Positions 1 through 14,060 of a stretch of 64,000 nt of DNA are shown here, piece by piece (the first letter of the stretch is position 1; the number at the start of each line of letters is the position of its first letter). Made by a program: the position numbers and the translations under genes. The stretch comes from Taenia hydatigena (Eukaryota; Platyhelminthes; Cestoda; Cyclophyllidea; Taeniidae), in NCBI GenBank assembly GCA_036345935.2, contig JADWOT020000006.1:222221-286220 (forward strand), written 5' to 3'. A model generated the notes under the pieces. That model had not been told where the DNA came from and ran no database searches. It saw only the letters and a program-made list of their open reading frames with translations.

Positions 1-1
1 G

Positions 2-466
2 CAAGCCAGTCCTGACGCTTTACCAGATCAGTATGCTCCTTCAATACAGTCTTCCTTGATGAGCAAGTCACCCGAAATCCAGCGTCGCAATAGCCTTGGG
101 AAGTCAGAAATTTCAAATGATTTTAGAGAGGACATTGGTTTTAACGAAGCAGGTGAGGAAGACGAAGAAGTTGTTACCTTACCGGATATCAACAGCCACA
201 GGCTACGCTGTTCCGATTCTGATTCAAAACGGAGACGAGAAACGGCTCAATTCATCACAAAATTGCTTGCGTTGAAAGGATCCAAACCTTTTGCTGAAAG
301 TGATGTTAAGTGGTTGGGGAAACAAAGTTCTCCACCATCACAAAAGCATACGAGTAGCAGTACCGCTTTGCCATCCACATTGCTATTTCGACCCTCTAGT
401 TTTGAAGACAATCAAGGAAATGTTGCAACGCAGGCAAATTTTACTTTATCCGATGAAACTATTTAA
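2..466 (+). CDS. 3' terminal exon of an unidentified protein (partial)
   Basis: The frame is open from the left edge to a TAA at 464-466, so this is the C-terminal part of a gene that begins outside the window. About 154 residues are visible. They are hydrophilic, with an acidic patch (GEEDEEVV), a basic stretch (SKRRRE) followed by a helix-like segment (TAQFITKLLALKG), and a serine-rich tail. I do not recognise a domain. The composition suggests a disordered regulatory C-terminus, but that is inference. The 5' boundary of the exon cannot be seen. Confidence 0.55.
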   Translation, partial: QASPDALPDQYAPSIQSSLMSKSPEIQRRNSLGKSEISNDFREDIGFNEAGEEDEEVVTLPDINSHRLRCSDSDSKRRRETAQFITKLLALKGSKPFAESDVKWLGKQSSPPSQKHTSSSTALPSTLLFRPSSFEDNQGNVATQANFTLSDETI

Positions 467-1881
467 ATAATGGGAAACACGGTAAGGCGAAGGCATATCT
501 CGATGGAAGCTGAATCGGATATCGGCAAAGCAGCTGAAAAGAACGAACGGTTTAGTCTCCAGTGTTGCTTATTGCTTGGCAAAACGCCAAACACAGTCAC
601 CATTAGTCTATTAGATCAAAAAGCCGTTTAATTGGGGTGCTGTGTAGATGAACAGAGATCCATAATTTCGCGCACTTTCTTGCATTAGTAGTTCATTTCC
701 TTTTCTACTCATGTCAATTAATCTTTACTTGTCTGAAGTGTTGTGCTCTTGCGGATATATTTCGCCTATCTAACTCAATTTCAAATAAACATTTTAGTAT
801 TGGCAAGGCATTTCTAATCACCCTATGCTATGTTGCGATGCTTACTTTTTCCTTAAACTTTATAAAATATGTCCTTAAATTTGTTTGCTTAGAACATCTA
901 TGATTTTCAACATTTTTAAAACATAAATTTAGAAGTGCTACTTAGTAAAACTTAATGCCATCAAAATACGGCAGCAAATGTTGCAGCGGCAAAAAAAAAC
1001 AAATTATATGTGCGCAGACTTTAAGCTATGAAATGCACTTTACCTTCAAAGTGAATATAAGTTGGTGCACCAATATTGTCTTTAGAACGACCTGTTCTCC
1101 CGATAAAAAATATTTAATTAAAAGTCGCACCAGGGACGGTGATTTTGACCGGTTGATGGTGAGATTTTCGGCAAGTGCGTTCCAAGTTAATTCGAAATAC
1201 GCGACAGTCAAACTCCACATTTTTTAGCGTTCTTTGAAGTTGTCGTTGCCCCATTCCCTACGGAAAAATCACGCCTTTTAGCTTGCGAGATAGCGCTTAA
1301 TGTGGCGAGGCATTTGTGCTGTGTTAGAACAATTACACTATACCGTTGCCTTTTACACTGTGAACTTCTTTTACAACCCAAAGGCACGTGGTTAATGCGC
1401 GTACTTGCCATTCAGAAATTGGCCCAATGACTTAGATGAGATGGTAGAACATCGTAGATCTAATCAGCCAAAGAAATTCACCGCCTTTAATTGGAAAGTA
1501 ATCCCCTGTTTTCTGCCTGCCTAGATTGTCAGAGAAAGGTAAGGCAAATCGGGACATTTCATCGTAAGCTTTGTTTGTTGGTACAAGGCCTCCAAAAGGT
1601 GCCTGCCAAAGACCTTTCCAGGTTCAGTACAACAGGACACGACTGGGTTTTATTACTTCATATTTAAAAACCAATGTTAATGCATCTGTCATATCATTAT
1701 CCCACCCAAAAGTGCTTGCCATATGACATCCAATTCTCTGGTAGAAACAGTCATGGGTTGCTCATCAAAGCACTTCACCCACTAATGGGTGCGCTCACAT
1801 ACACACCCATTCCGCTTTGCCTATATAAGCAACGTAGTCTAAAACCGATTCTCATTTTCACGCCTGTGCATTGAAGAGTAA
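467..1881. other. Intergenic stretch, no gene seen
   Basis: AT-rich sequence between the partial upstream gene and the aquaporin. Short open frames here lack coding character and splice partners. Only the TATA-like motif close to the aquaporin start is noteworthy. Confidence 0.5.
1822..1828 (+). promoter_or_regulatory. TATA box of the aquaporin gene
   Basis: TATATAA lies 54 bp upstream of the aquaporin ATG at 1882. This spacing suits a core promoter with a short 5' UTR. No transcript evidence is available here. Confidence 0.45.
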
Positions 1882-2989
1882 ATGAGTGTGTCAGAGATCC
1901 AAATAGGCGAGCGCATCTACAGGCCCGGTCCCTCCTGGTATGACTCCTACCGCCATTTAATCCATCGCGCAGCCGATCGGATCCGATTGACAAATCATCC
2001 AGTGGTGACCCAACTCATGGCAGAGACTCTTGCTACCATGTTCCTCATTTTCTACGGTGATGGTGCAGTCGCTCAAAAGTTCTTCTTCTCCTCAACCTTT
2101 CTTGAAGTAAGTACCGGTTGGGGTGCTGCGGTTGTGATAGGAATCATTGTCGCCGGTGGCAAAGCTTCTCCTGCTTTCATGAATCCAGCAGTCGCTGTGG
2201 CTAACGCAGCTACAGGCAGTCTGCGGTGGTCTCTCCTGCCTCTATACATTGTGCTCGAAGTGGTAGGTGCCTTCCTCGGGGCTGCATTGCTCCTCGCAGT
2301 GTACAATGACAACTTGATTCGATACGTCAAAAAGGAGAACGATGGACACTTCTATGTCAACACAACAGGTGGTATCTTCGTGGCCGGAGAAGGCTCCTCT
2401 GTTGGAGCTGCAGTGCTTGATCAAATACTTACCACTGCTTTACTGATGTTTGGCTTGTTGGCGGTAGGAGACGATCGGCTCGTCAAAAAGTCGGGCAAAT
2501 TTGTGCCTCTTCTTGCGGGTATGGTCGTTTACATGGCTGTTGGCACCTACACGGCTAATGCAAGCTCTGCGTTGAATCCGGCTCGTGATTTGGGTCCCCG
2601 TATTCTTCTCCTTGCCTCTTGTAAGTACTTCGTCGTAGGTATTGCGTACACATTACCATGTATAGTCTCCTCTTAACAAGTAGTCCACTTTGTTCTTCGT
2701 TATGACAACAAAATGACAAGAATGATTTCAATCTCGGAAGTGACCCCAATAATTGATCACTCTTTATCCCTTGCACATTATAGACTGGGGTGTGAGCGCA
2801 TTCACGATAGACAACTACTACTTCTGGGTTCCAGCCCTGATGCCGATTGTTGGAGCCGTCCTGGGAGCTATTGTCTACCATTTGTTAATCGGACTCCATG
2901 CAGCACCCGTCGGAGGACATTCTACGGAGGAGGAGGAGGAGAGCGACGACGAAGACAGCGAGACGAAGAAGTATGATATGGAGAGCTAG
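1882..2989 (+). CDS. Aquaglyceroporin (MIP family channel), 2 exons
   Basis: Exons 1882-2620 and 2784-2989 join in frame (intron 2621-2783, GTAAGT...TATAG) to give 314 aa. This is a membrane channel for water and small neutral solutes. Both NPA motifs are present, at residues 101-103 (FMNPAVAVANA) and 232-234 (LNPARDLGPR). The aspartate after the second NPA-Arg is typical of glycerol-conducting aquaglyceroporins. Six hydrophobic segments fit the family, and the segment after the splice (WGVSAFTIDNYYFWVP) matches the family's sixth helix entry. The cytosolic C-tail is acidic (EEEEESDDED), the N-tail about 40 residues. A TATA box lies 54 bp upstream. The length is usual for the family. Solute preference (glycerol, urea or others) cannot be read from sequence alone. 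Confidence 0.93.
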
Positions 2990-3391
2990 GACCCGAAGGG
3001 TGATTCGGCCGTTTACGCGAGCGGCCGCCCAATCTGGGCAGAATGAATCACCCGCTCCTTTTACTGAGTTCACAGCACAACAGGCTACTTGAAATATACC
3101 AGTAACAACCCACCCACTCTTTTGCCGCAATCTACCTTCAAACACCACCGCGCCCTCAAACCCAGACATGGCAGAACCGCCAACATCTCCGATGACAAAT
3201 GTTAAACCAAACCGATAGAAACGCTAAAACCTCCCAGTAGCTGGTTGAGTCGGACGAGCAGATACCCAAAACAGCACTAACAAAGGCGAAAATGGAGAGG
3301 GGTTCCAAATGCCTTTATTAGAGTATAAAACTATGTATACAGCTAAAATTAGCTCCAATTTACACCACGATTTGAGAATGATTTGTCACAC
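2990..3391. other. Convergent 3' intergenic region
   Basis: The 3' ends of the aquaporin (+) and HSP60 (-) face each other here. Apart from the HSP60 polyadenylation signal, nothing was identified. Confidence 0.6.
3314..3319 (-). terminator. Polyadenylation signal of HSP60
   Basis: AATAAA on the minus strand, 73 nt past the HSP60 stop codon. It is the only canonical signal in that interval. Confidence 0.6.
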
Positions 3392-6180
<2,789 letters not shown>

Positions 6181-6283
6181 TCGAATCAATGTCTGGCGAC
6201 TTGACGTAGGTTAAGCGTTTTACGAGTATCTGAATGATTGGTCGAATGGTCCTGGCACAGTAACGCCTTCTTGCGTAGTGGTG

Positions 6284-6290
6284 TATAAAT
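6284..6290 (+). promoter_or_regulatory. TATA-like element of array unit 1
   Basis: TATAAAT inside the first copy of the array's promoter-like block, about 55 nt upstream of the unit 1 ATG. Other copies carry CATATAAT or CATATAAC at the equivalent place. Confidence 0.4.
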
Positions 6291-6339
6291 CGCCAGCTCG
6301 TACTGAGTATTCCATTTTGATAAGGCATTGTGAGAAGGC

Positions 6340-7827
6340 ATGCGGAAGCTTCGAGGAGAAGGCAAAAAGAAGAGCGTACCAGAAGAGTAAATTTTCCTCA
6401 CTAAATTTATTAACTTAAATAGTAATGGTGGACAGGTCAAAGCCCATAGGTCACTAAGAGAACGGTTTTCTGCTAAACTGCACAGGAAAAAGAAGTGAGT
6501 TGATTTTGTTTTCCTTTTATGAGATTTTGCTCTTTGTAGAAACGAATCAGTAAGAGTTGGTCCTCAACCAAAAATTGAGGGCATACAAAGTACTCCTGCA
6601 GCACCGAGTGCAGTAGAGAATTGTGCGAAATCACCTGAGGATAATGGCTGTTATGCCAATCCACAACCATCTTTGGTAAAACCAGTTTCAGAAGTTAATG
6701 CTACTGTGGAAAGAAATGATTTGCCTCCAAACTCGGAATTTGAAGAAAGAAGCGATACTGATGTGACGAAACCCACTGAATACTTAAATGGCGATCCAAC
6801 CATTAATACAGAGTATTTGAATGAGAGTAGCGGAGGCCACCTGGATGTTTATCAAAACCCCTTTGAAGGATTAGGCACTGAAGTGAATGCCATGGCAACG
6901 AATGTTACGCAATCTGGAGGAGCTCTAACCACCAATGCAGACTCTTTTGATGATGGTAGAGGAAACTTCTCGGAGGTCAATCAAACCTATGTGAATGGAA
7001 AAAGCCCCACGCCAACACCTTCGCCGCAGCCTTCTCTGTCCAGTTCCACTGAGCACTTTGAAGGACTTTCAACTGCCAACATGAAAGGGAGTGACGTGGC
7101 AAAGGAAAACTCCCCGGAAGTTTATCGAAGCTCTGAGGCAAACTCATACTCTGAAGTAAGCTCCGTGCCTATTTCAACCGCACAGTTTGCACCGTCTCCA
7201 AATGCCAACACAAGGGAGGATGACGTGAATGAGGAAGACTCCTGGAAGCCTGGTATACACTCTACAGCCAAATCGAGCGCTGATGCAATCTACACAAACG
7301 AAACTGAAGTTCTACCTCAAGTGCCTGAACCCCCTCCGATCGGTTCAACTGTGCCTGCCAGCACAGAGAATTACCAATTAACAACTAGCATCAAATCCAC
7401 TGAGCCAGAGAGTAAATCCACCCCAAAATCAGATAGTGGTGATAGCACTAATGAGTTGCTCTCGTTTAAAGATCGAATAAGCATTTTTGAAAATAAAAGC
7501 AACGCTATTTATCCACAATCCACCAACAGAGCTGTGAAGATACCTTCGAATGGGAGTGCGAAATCATCACATCAGCCAAGTGTGGTAAAGCAATCTGTCG
7601 ACGAGAAGCCAAAAAATGTAAGCAAGTCAGCATCCTCAAGTGCTACTGCCGCCCCTTCCTCCTCCTCAAAGAGATCTTCAAGTGACTTTAAATCTGTCAA
7701 TAAGAAAGACGATAGTGACAGCGACAGTGACGACAGTGATGATTATTCCAGCTCCGACAGTGACTCTACTACCTCCTCAGACGATGCGAAGGAAGAACAC
7801 GATTGCGGTAGAACGTTGGCATTTTGA
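6340..7827 (+). CDS. Array unit 1: serine-rich acidic protein, 3 exons, most complete copy
   Basis: Exons 6340-6386, 6423-6494 and 6540-7827 join in frame to 468 aa; the introns are 36 and 45 nt with GT-AG ends. The start is the ATG of a short basic exon (MRKLRGEGKKKSVPEE) that lies about 55 nt after a TATAAAT. Exon 2 encodes a basic helix-like segment (HRSLRERFSAKLHRKKK). The rest is predicted disorder: degenerate repeats around TEYLNG, STEHFEGLST and EVYRSSEANS, then a block shared with the sister genes (LLSFKDRISIFENK, AKSSHQPSVVKQSVDEKPK), then a tail of Ser/Asp with many potential CK2 sites (DSDSDDSDD). No signal peptide or membrane segment. Family and function are not recognised; a nuclear or nucleolar phosphoprotein is one guess from composition only. 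Confidence 0.75.
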
Positions 7828-8415
7828 AGTAGGGAGGAGTAAAGAAAAGGATAATGCATTCCTAATTTTTTCATCGCACCCTCCCCATTCATCTACTTAC
7901 AACCTTAGATGTAATGCAGACTCTCAACACTTCATACCTTTTTTGTCGTCTTTACTGTTTTTCTCGAAAAAATAAGGAGAGTTGCAAAGGGCAATAGCTG
8001 GTGGGTAATATGGTTTTTCTTTGAAGAAGGTAGGTATTTTACGATAGACAAGTGTTGCTTTGTTTCATTGTTATTCCCACTGAATAGGTCTACCAGGCCA
8101 CTTGATTGTGGCCAGCCTACACTTACTTATTCCAGAGGGAAGTCGAAAGGAGGTGACAAATGGGATAACGCATTTCTGGAAGTCAAGAAAATCACTTTTA
8201 TCCTTGCCCCACCCCGCCACACAACTCAAACAGACCGCATTTCAGGCTTTGGATGGTAAATGCATAGAGGAAAAATCTCAGATTGTAGGAATTTTAAAGT
8301 TTCGGTTTCTGTCTCTGCTCACTGTGATATTAAGGACCGCAATCACTTGAAGTAACTGAGAGACGATTAATGCCCGCAGTTCCGATGGTTTCAGCCAACA
8401 TCAGCAGCTCTATCA
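7828..8415. other. 3' flank between array units 1 and 2
   Basis: Diverged array flank sequence, including a GAGGTGACAAATGG motif at about 8152 that recurs near 12790. No gene is supported. Confidence 0.5.
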
Positions 8416-8464
8416 CGAGTGATTGAATGATTGGTAGAATGGTCTTGCCATACCAACGTTTTCT

Positions 8465-8472
8465 CATATAAT
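8465..8472 (+). promoter_or_regulatory. TATA-like element of array unit 2
   Basis: CATATAAT in the conserved promoter-like block, about 80 nt upstream of the best start codon of unit 2. Confidence 0.35.
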
Positions 8473-8548
8473 GCTGTCTGCATCACCTGCTCTTACTGTT
8501 TACTTACATCGTAGTGCTGGAGAAGATAAGCCTCATCGATCACATAAA

Positions 8549-9274
8549 ATGCGAATTTCTAATAAACTAAAGGGAAGAAAGTCGTAAGTTTCTGTAATTT
8601 ATTTATGAGGCCATTCTCACTATAGCGAGGAATTAGTTTCCTTTGGTCCAGTAACGAAGAATATGGATGGACATCCTTTCTTACCATCGCCGATATTTAA
8701 AGAGGATTCTAAAAAAACTCCTATGTCGAATAGTGTTTATGACAAGCCAGTGCCACATTTGCCACAACAGAGAGTAGGAGTGAATTTTAGCCCAAAGCAA
8801 AATGGAGAGGAGAATGATACTGACACCTTATCAAAATCTAACTCCGAAGTAAGCTCCATTCATGGTAGACACTATGAGGGAGTTCCAACCGCAAAAACAG
8901 GGGGATACGATAGGCCTTTAAATGGATACTCGAAAGCATTTCTTCAAAACGGTGTAAAAAACCAATACGTCAAAGAGGAGTCGCGAAACCGCAGCAATTC
9001 ATCTTCTTCTAATGCCTCTCATTCCTCGTCGTCGTCTTCAAGCAATGGTTCTGACGATGATGATGACAGTGATCGTGATGACGACGACGACGACGACGAT
9101 GATGATGATGATGATGATTCTAGCTCCTCTTCATCTTCTTCTGCTTCATCGTCCGATGACTCCTCGTCATCATCATCTTCTTCTTCATCGTCAGATTCGT
9201 CAAGTTCTTCGGACAGCTCGAAGAGCTCATCCAGTGATTCAAGTTCTGACAGTGACTCCTCCACCTCCTCTTAA
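8549..9274 (+). CDS. Array unit 2: short serine/aspartate-rich protein
   Basis: Exons 8549-8583 and 8626-9274 join in frame to 227 aa (intron 42 nt, GTAAGT...TATAG). The homologue of unit 1 exon 1 is missing: the promoter block runs straight into the exon 2 region, so the start is placed at an internal ATG (MRISNKLKGRKS). The middle shares SNSEVSSIHGRHYEGVPT-type phrases with unit 1. The tail is extreme: an unbroken run of 14 Asp residues and then long Ser runs interrupted by Asp. It ends DSDSSTSS. The EEGVIDA-like block found in units 3 and 4 is absent. No targeting signal is seen. Function is unknown; the weak part of the model is the start. Confidence 0.6.
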
Positions 9275-10100
9275 AGTGAGCACACTACACCCGTTTCGAG
9301 AGAGCCCGCAAATAAGTGGAGGAAGGAGGAAAGATATAATTACATCGGGAATTCTTCCTCACATTCTCTCATTTGGACTGAGTAAAGGTACTTAAATATT
9401 ACCAAACCTTGTATTTGTTCTTTCTCCTTTGAAATTATGCAATTAAGCAATGGAGGAGCAGGAAGATTATGGGAAATGCAGAAGACGGCTTTGATCCAGA
9501 AAGTATCTTGCCACCAGTAAATGCGACGATGTTTATTTACTTCCCCACTCCACCACCTTTCTGACCATCTTCTTGGCCCCTTCGCAGTAATGATCACATT
9601 TTGAGATCAACATTTCAGGACGTCATAAAAACACCCTCTCCCCCTCCCGACACCATGATAATGGGAAATTTCAGTCACTGGCCTTAAGAAAGTTGCACAT
9701 TATCGGGTCAAGAAGAATATTGAGAGGGAAAATAGGTTTGATAGGGAGAGACGGGCAGTTTAGGGTCCACATGCACCTGTAAAATCGAGCGACTTCTGCT
9801 GTGCCACTGGAGCTTATTTACTCTGTTCATTGGAAGTTTGGAAGCCTTTAATCACTTACAGCAACTGTAGCACCAAAATCACTGCCTGAAGTCTTAATTG
9901 CATTAACAAACGTTAGGAGAGTGTTTGAAGAATTGGTGGAATGGTTTTCGCCTGCCATCACATTCTCATACAATAGTGCTTTAAATAGCCTCACATCTTT
10001 GATAACGCGGTGGAATAAAGTGTGTTGGCACAGCAAGAACAAAGCAAAAAGGGTTCCATTAAAAGGTAAATTGATTCTTTAAGCTCTCTTTTACTTCAAA
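9275..10100. other. Array flank with third promoter-like block, no downstream intact gene
   Basis: Contains block copy 3 at about 9919-9975 (CATACAAT in place of CATATAAT) and the preceding unit start motif near 9850. It leads into the decayed copy that follows. Confidence 0.5.
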
Positions 10101-10189
10101 CACCACACACCACCTAGTAGGAGGCCATTGGCTATTATTCTACACCAGAAAAAGAAGCAAGTGAACATTTTGCTGCCCCTTCGAGGTCG

Positions 10190-11110
10190 TAATCTTTGTA
10201 GAAAGGAATCAGTAAAAGGTGGTCATACGCCCAAACCCAAGAGTAAACAAAAAACCTTTGTACCGCCAGCAAAAATAAAGGTCAATAAGGGTCAAAACCC
10301 ATTATGTCGATCTCATCTCACTATCTGGAGGAGCTTCAACCACCACCACAGCCAGAGCGTGCGAATAGGCTATTGAAATCTCCTTGGATGATTTTGAATA
10401 CGTTAATGAAACACCGCCTACTACGGCTGGAGGAGTTCCAACTTTTAACACAATGAAGTCCATGGAATTGGACAAATTTGCTAGGCGGTCTATCAGAGCC
10501 TAGGAGCAAACGTACTCCCTGAGGTTATCTCTGCGCTAACAAATGTAACAGAGTCGCCTTCATTCAGCCCCGTTAAGCAGCTCGGAGGAGTTCCAACCAT
10601 TAACGCAAGGGAGTTTGGAGAGAACTCCTGAAGGGCACATCATAACCTGGAGGGATATCTAGCCTTTGAGGTGGGCTTTAAGCCATATAATGTAGCGTAA
10701 CCTCCTTGGTGTAAAGAAAACGCTTCGGATGTGGATAACAACTTTAAGGCGAAATCTAGCGCCGAAGTAATCACCAAGTCCCGGCTGCCCAAACCGCCTC
10801 CCGACAGTTCCACCGGCTGCGCTAAATCGGCTGCACCTGCGCAGCTAGAGCCAACTCCTCGAGTAGAGAGGGTGACAGTGATGAAGTGCTCTCTTTAAAG
10901 AGAGACTAACGCTTTGTTGACAAGGCAAGTAATGCTAGTCGTTCTAATATCACCACTAAAGATGTAAAGGCACCTTTAACTAGCAGTTCGAAATCATCAC
11001 ATCAACCCAGTGTGTTAAAACAATTCATCCAGGAGGAGTCAATTAATTTCAACAAATCAGCATCCCCACGTGCTGCAGCATGGTTAGTGACCCCATCGCC
11101 TCCAAGATCC
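10190..11110 (+). pseudogene. Decayed array copy A
   Basis: The segment begins with TTTGTAGAAAGGAATCAGTAA, which matches the acceptor and start of unit 1 exon 3. It ends with a run homologous to the AKSSHQPSVVKQ block (GAAATCATCACATCAACCCA at about 10989). Between them are recognisable GGAGGAGTTCCAACC repeats. Every frame is broken by several stops and indels, and the Ser/Asp tail is missing. It has no usable start. I read it as a dead unit of the array. Confidence 0.7.
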
Positions 11111-11872
11111 TTTATCACCTAATCCATCTGTTTATAAATTTGAATTTATTACCGATCATTAAAGCAATTTGGTTTGGTAATTTCCTCCCCTTCCCCTTTT
11201 TTAGTCATTCTGTTTGCATTTGACGGATTTAGTTGTACCATCTTTTTTGCCTTGAAAAAGGAGTCCGCCTTTACCATGAGTGAATATGGGTGTGTTTTTT
11301 TTTGGTGCTCTACCACACCCGCCGCCAAAGCTGGCTTGACCTCGTGGTTGTGGGTAGCTCATCTTTATGGAATGAGTGCTCTCTTATTTAATTGTTTTAG
11401 GAAGATGTATGGGTCTACACATCAGTTATCAAATAATGTGATCGTCTTTTCTGGATGTCATGAAATCCTCCTCTCTCTTCTTCCTCCACTCAACCCACTC
11501 GATCCAGACAAAGCGCATTGCTGACCACTTTCACTAACAAGGCGGAAAAACGTAACTTTTTAACCACCATCGACACCTTTGTGACCCCAGAATCGAGGGT
11601 AATGCTTAAAAATGCTATCTGGCATCACGGACACGTTGCAATTCGGGTTTGATTGGGAGACTCAGCATCGATCCCTGCCTTTGGCAACTTAAGAGTTCTA
11701 ATGAAGGACAAAATGCATTTACTCTGCCTAATGGAATGTAGAAGGTCCCCACCACTTGCAAATGAGGGATCCAATTAGGTTTTACACTTGATAGCTTTAA
11801 CCAAGGTCAGTGGCGCACTTTACGGAGTGATTGGGTGATTGGTGGAATAGTGTTGACGCACCAGCTCCTTTG
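11111..11872. other. Array flank before unit 3
   Basis: Contains the shared 3' flank motif (TGGATGTCATGAAATCCTCC at about 11452) and promoter-like block copy 4. One open frame of 116 codons on the plus strand has no similarity to the array proteins and is taken as chance. Confidence 0.5.
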
Positions 11873-11927
11873 CATATAATGGTGCCTACACCTCCTACTC
11901 TTACTGGATGCCTTGGTTTGGTAGCGC

Positions 11928-12437
11928 ATGGCGAGTAAATCTAGTGTGCAATCAAGTGAGGAAGGCGTCATCGATGCAGTTCTCCCTTTCAATGAAAGGT
12001 TAGCGTTTTTTGAAAAGGGAAGTAGGGGAAATGGTGCTCAATCAAATGCCAAGAATGCTAAGGCGCTATCAAATGGTGGCTTGAAATCATCATATCAACC
12101 ACCTGTGGAAAAACAGTCTGTCAAGGAGAAGTCGGAGAAACGTCGAGATTCATCATCGTCATCCTCCAGATCCTCTGCTTCTTCGTCGTCGTTGTTGTCG
12201 TTGTCGTCTTCAAGCGATAGCGATGATGATGACGATGACAGTGATAGCGATAGTGACGATTCCAGCACCACTTCATCCTCTTCTGACTCATCGTCTGACG
12301 ACTCTTCGTCAGCATCTTCTTCCTCGTCATCGTCCGATTCTTCGGATAGCTCTGACAGCGACTCCTCCACCACCTCTGAGAATGAGGATAACAAACCTGC
12401 TTCAGATCCAAAAAACAAAAAGGTAAAAGCCAAATAA
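11928..12437 (+). CDS. Array unit 3: intronless truncated serine-rich protein
   Basis: A single open frame of 169 aa starting MASKSSVQSSEEGVIDAV. Promoter-like block copy 4 (CATATAAT at 11873-11880) lies 55 nt upstream of the ATG. Compared with units 1 and 4, the basic N-terminal exons and the repeat-rich middle are absent: the block is joined almost directly to the conserved C-terminal part (VLPFNERLAFFEKG, SSYQPPVEKQSVKEKSEKRR). The tail is Ser/Asp-rich (SSSDSDDDDDDSDSDSDD) and ends EDNKPASDPKNKKVKAK, a lysine-rich terminus. The stop codon overlaps an AATAAA. The domain order is well supported; expression and function are unknown. Confidence 0.65.
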   Translation: MASKSSVQSSEEGVIDAVLPFNERLAFFEKGSRGNGAQSNAKNAKALSNGGLKSSYQPPVEKQSVKEKSEKRRDSSSSSSRSSASSSSLLSLSSSSDSDDDDDDSDSDSDDSSTTSSSSDSSSDDSSSASSSSSSSDSSDSSDSDSSTTSENEDNKPASDPKNKKVKAK

Positions 12438-12442
12438 ATAAA
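12433..12442 (+). terminator. Overlapping polyadenylation signals of array unit 3
   Basis: Two AATAAA hexamers (12433-12438 and 12437-12442) overlap each other and the TAA stop codon of unit 3. Cleavage from these would leave almost no 3' UTR. Confidence 0.4.
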
Positions 12443-13200
12443 ACAAGACATTCCATCCGAGATGTTCAATCACACCTCCTCATTCATTGTGTAATGAACT
12501 TGGGGTAAATAAAAATACACATTTTTTCAACTGTTCTTTCCTCTTATTGTCCAGGCTTTGAGTTTATGTTGTTGAACAACAGGGTAAGAGGAGAGGAGGG
12601 AGGCATCTGCTAGGGATAGTAAATAAGGTGTTCTTTCTTTTCAAGCCAAGAATGGCTTGGTTTTACTATTCCGTTTTCGCAGCCCCTTGCCTCCCCGGCA
12701 TTAGTAAACTTGGCTTTTTGGTTGTGATTAGCTCATACTAAGAAAGTGATTTCTCTCTCCTTTAGTTGTTGTAGAAAGATGTTTCTAGGAGGTGGCAAAT
12801 GGAACTGCATTTCAATGCACAAATGTTGTGATTGACACTTCGCATTAACATGAAAAACCCATTCCACTCTCCCTCAATCCAACTCTGAAGTGACGTAATT
12901 TTAGTTCCTTTCTCCAAATAAGCGATGTAAATCTTGGGACGGTATTGTGTTTTTGCTTCTTTTTTTTTTACCCCCACCTTTACATCCTTGGGTCGAGAAG
13001 AATGCATTATGGAAGCGGTGTGGTTTGACTTTTGTGGAGGAGGTGTGGAAGTGAATCAGAGTAGACTCCCGCTTGGGAAAATGAGCGACTGCTGCTGCTC
13101 TACCCGCTAGAAGGTCGAAAACATTAACCACTTGAGGCAACCTCGGGAGTCAAATCAATGTCTGCAGTCCTCATTGTCTAAACTAACGTCAGTAGCACAT
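12443..13200. other. Array flank after unit 3
   Basis: Contains diverged array 3' flank sequence (GAGGTGGCAAATGG at about 12790) and the unit start motif near 13123. No gene is supported. Confidence 0.45.
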
Positions 13201-13203
13201 TGA

Positions 13204-14060
13204 CGAGTGATTGAAAGGTTGGTGTGATGCTCCTGGCACATCAACGCCTAGTCATATAATACTGCAAACATCTGCTTTTAATAGCTATTCTCTTTTAAAA
13301 ACATTTTATAAACAATGTTACGGGAGCTTTGATTACTAGGCGAGATGAAGCACGCATTAAAACAACAAATTTGTTCATCAAGTTGCGGTGTTAGTGAGGT
13401 TAAAGCCACTTGGTTACTTAGAAAGCAACTTGCTAATTAACTACATCAAAAATTGATAAGTAGGTTTTTCCCCCAAGGGAATATTCTCTTTTGTAGAAAA
13501 AAATTATATAATTTGATCCAGCAATCTATCATCAGCATCAGGAGGAGAGTGGAATGAACCGCCTGAAGTGGAAGAAGGGATTAAAAATTATCCTACCACG
13601 GTGAAATATGCTTCACCTACTAGTCTATGAAGTGTGTTTAGTCCTGTAGGACCTTCTGCATGAGCTCCGGTTACCAACACAAGAAATTTTTGAGGGTTGG
13701 CGATGAGTCTCGAGGTTTATTGAAACTTCGAGGCAAAAGCAAGCAGTGCACCACACCCACGAATGAGGGTCCACCTCAATTGGCTAGTAAGGCCTAAATC
13801 AACTCCTCCTAATGGCACTTAGATTCACGGCGGTACAAATGGAGCCAAAACTTCGGAGCATCCATTTCTGGTAGTCCATAGTTATCATCCGCGTCACTGT
13901 CCTACAGTTTCTCTTCTTTCCAGTCGTCAACTTGAGGCAATTTAAACTCCCATAGTGGTGATTATTGTGTTGGGGCCGATGGTGATGATGATGGCACAAG
14001 CTCAGACGATTTTTTAGCTGAAAAAAATAACATCGTGAAGAAGTAAAAAAGAAAATGGAA
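13204..14060 (+). pseudogene. Decayed array copy B
   Basis: Promoter-like block copy 5 (CATATAAT at 13253-13260) is followed by a degraded body: TCTTTTGTAGAAAAAAATTA near 13490 matches the start of exon 3, and GAGGTTTATTGAAACTTCGAGGC near 13712 matches the EVYRSSEA region of unit 1. Frames are interrupted throughout. A short acidic remnant (GATGGTGATGATGATGG) near 13978 may be the residue of the Ser/Asp tail. Confidence 0.6.
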
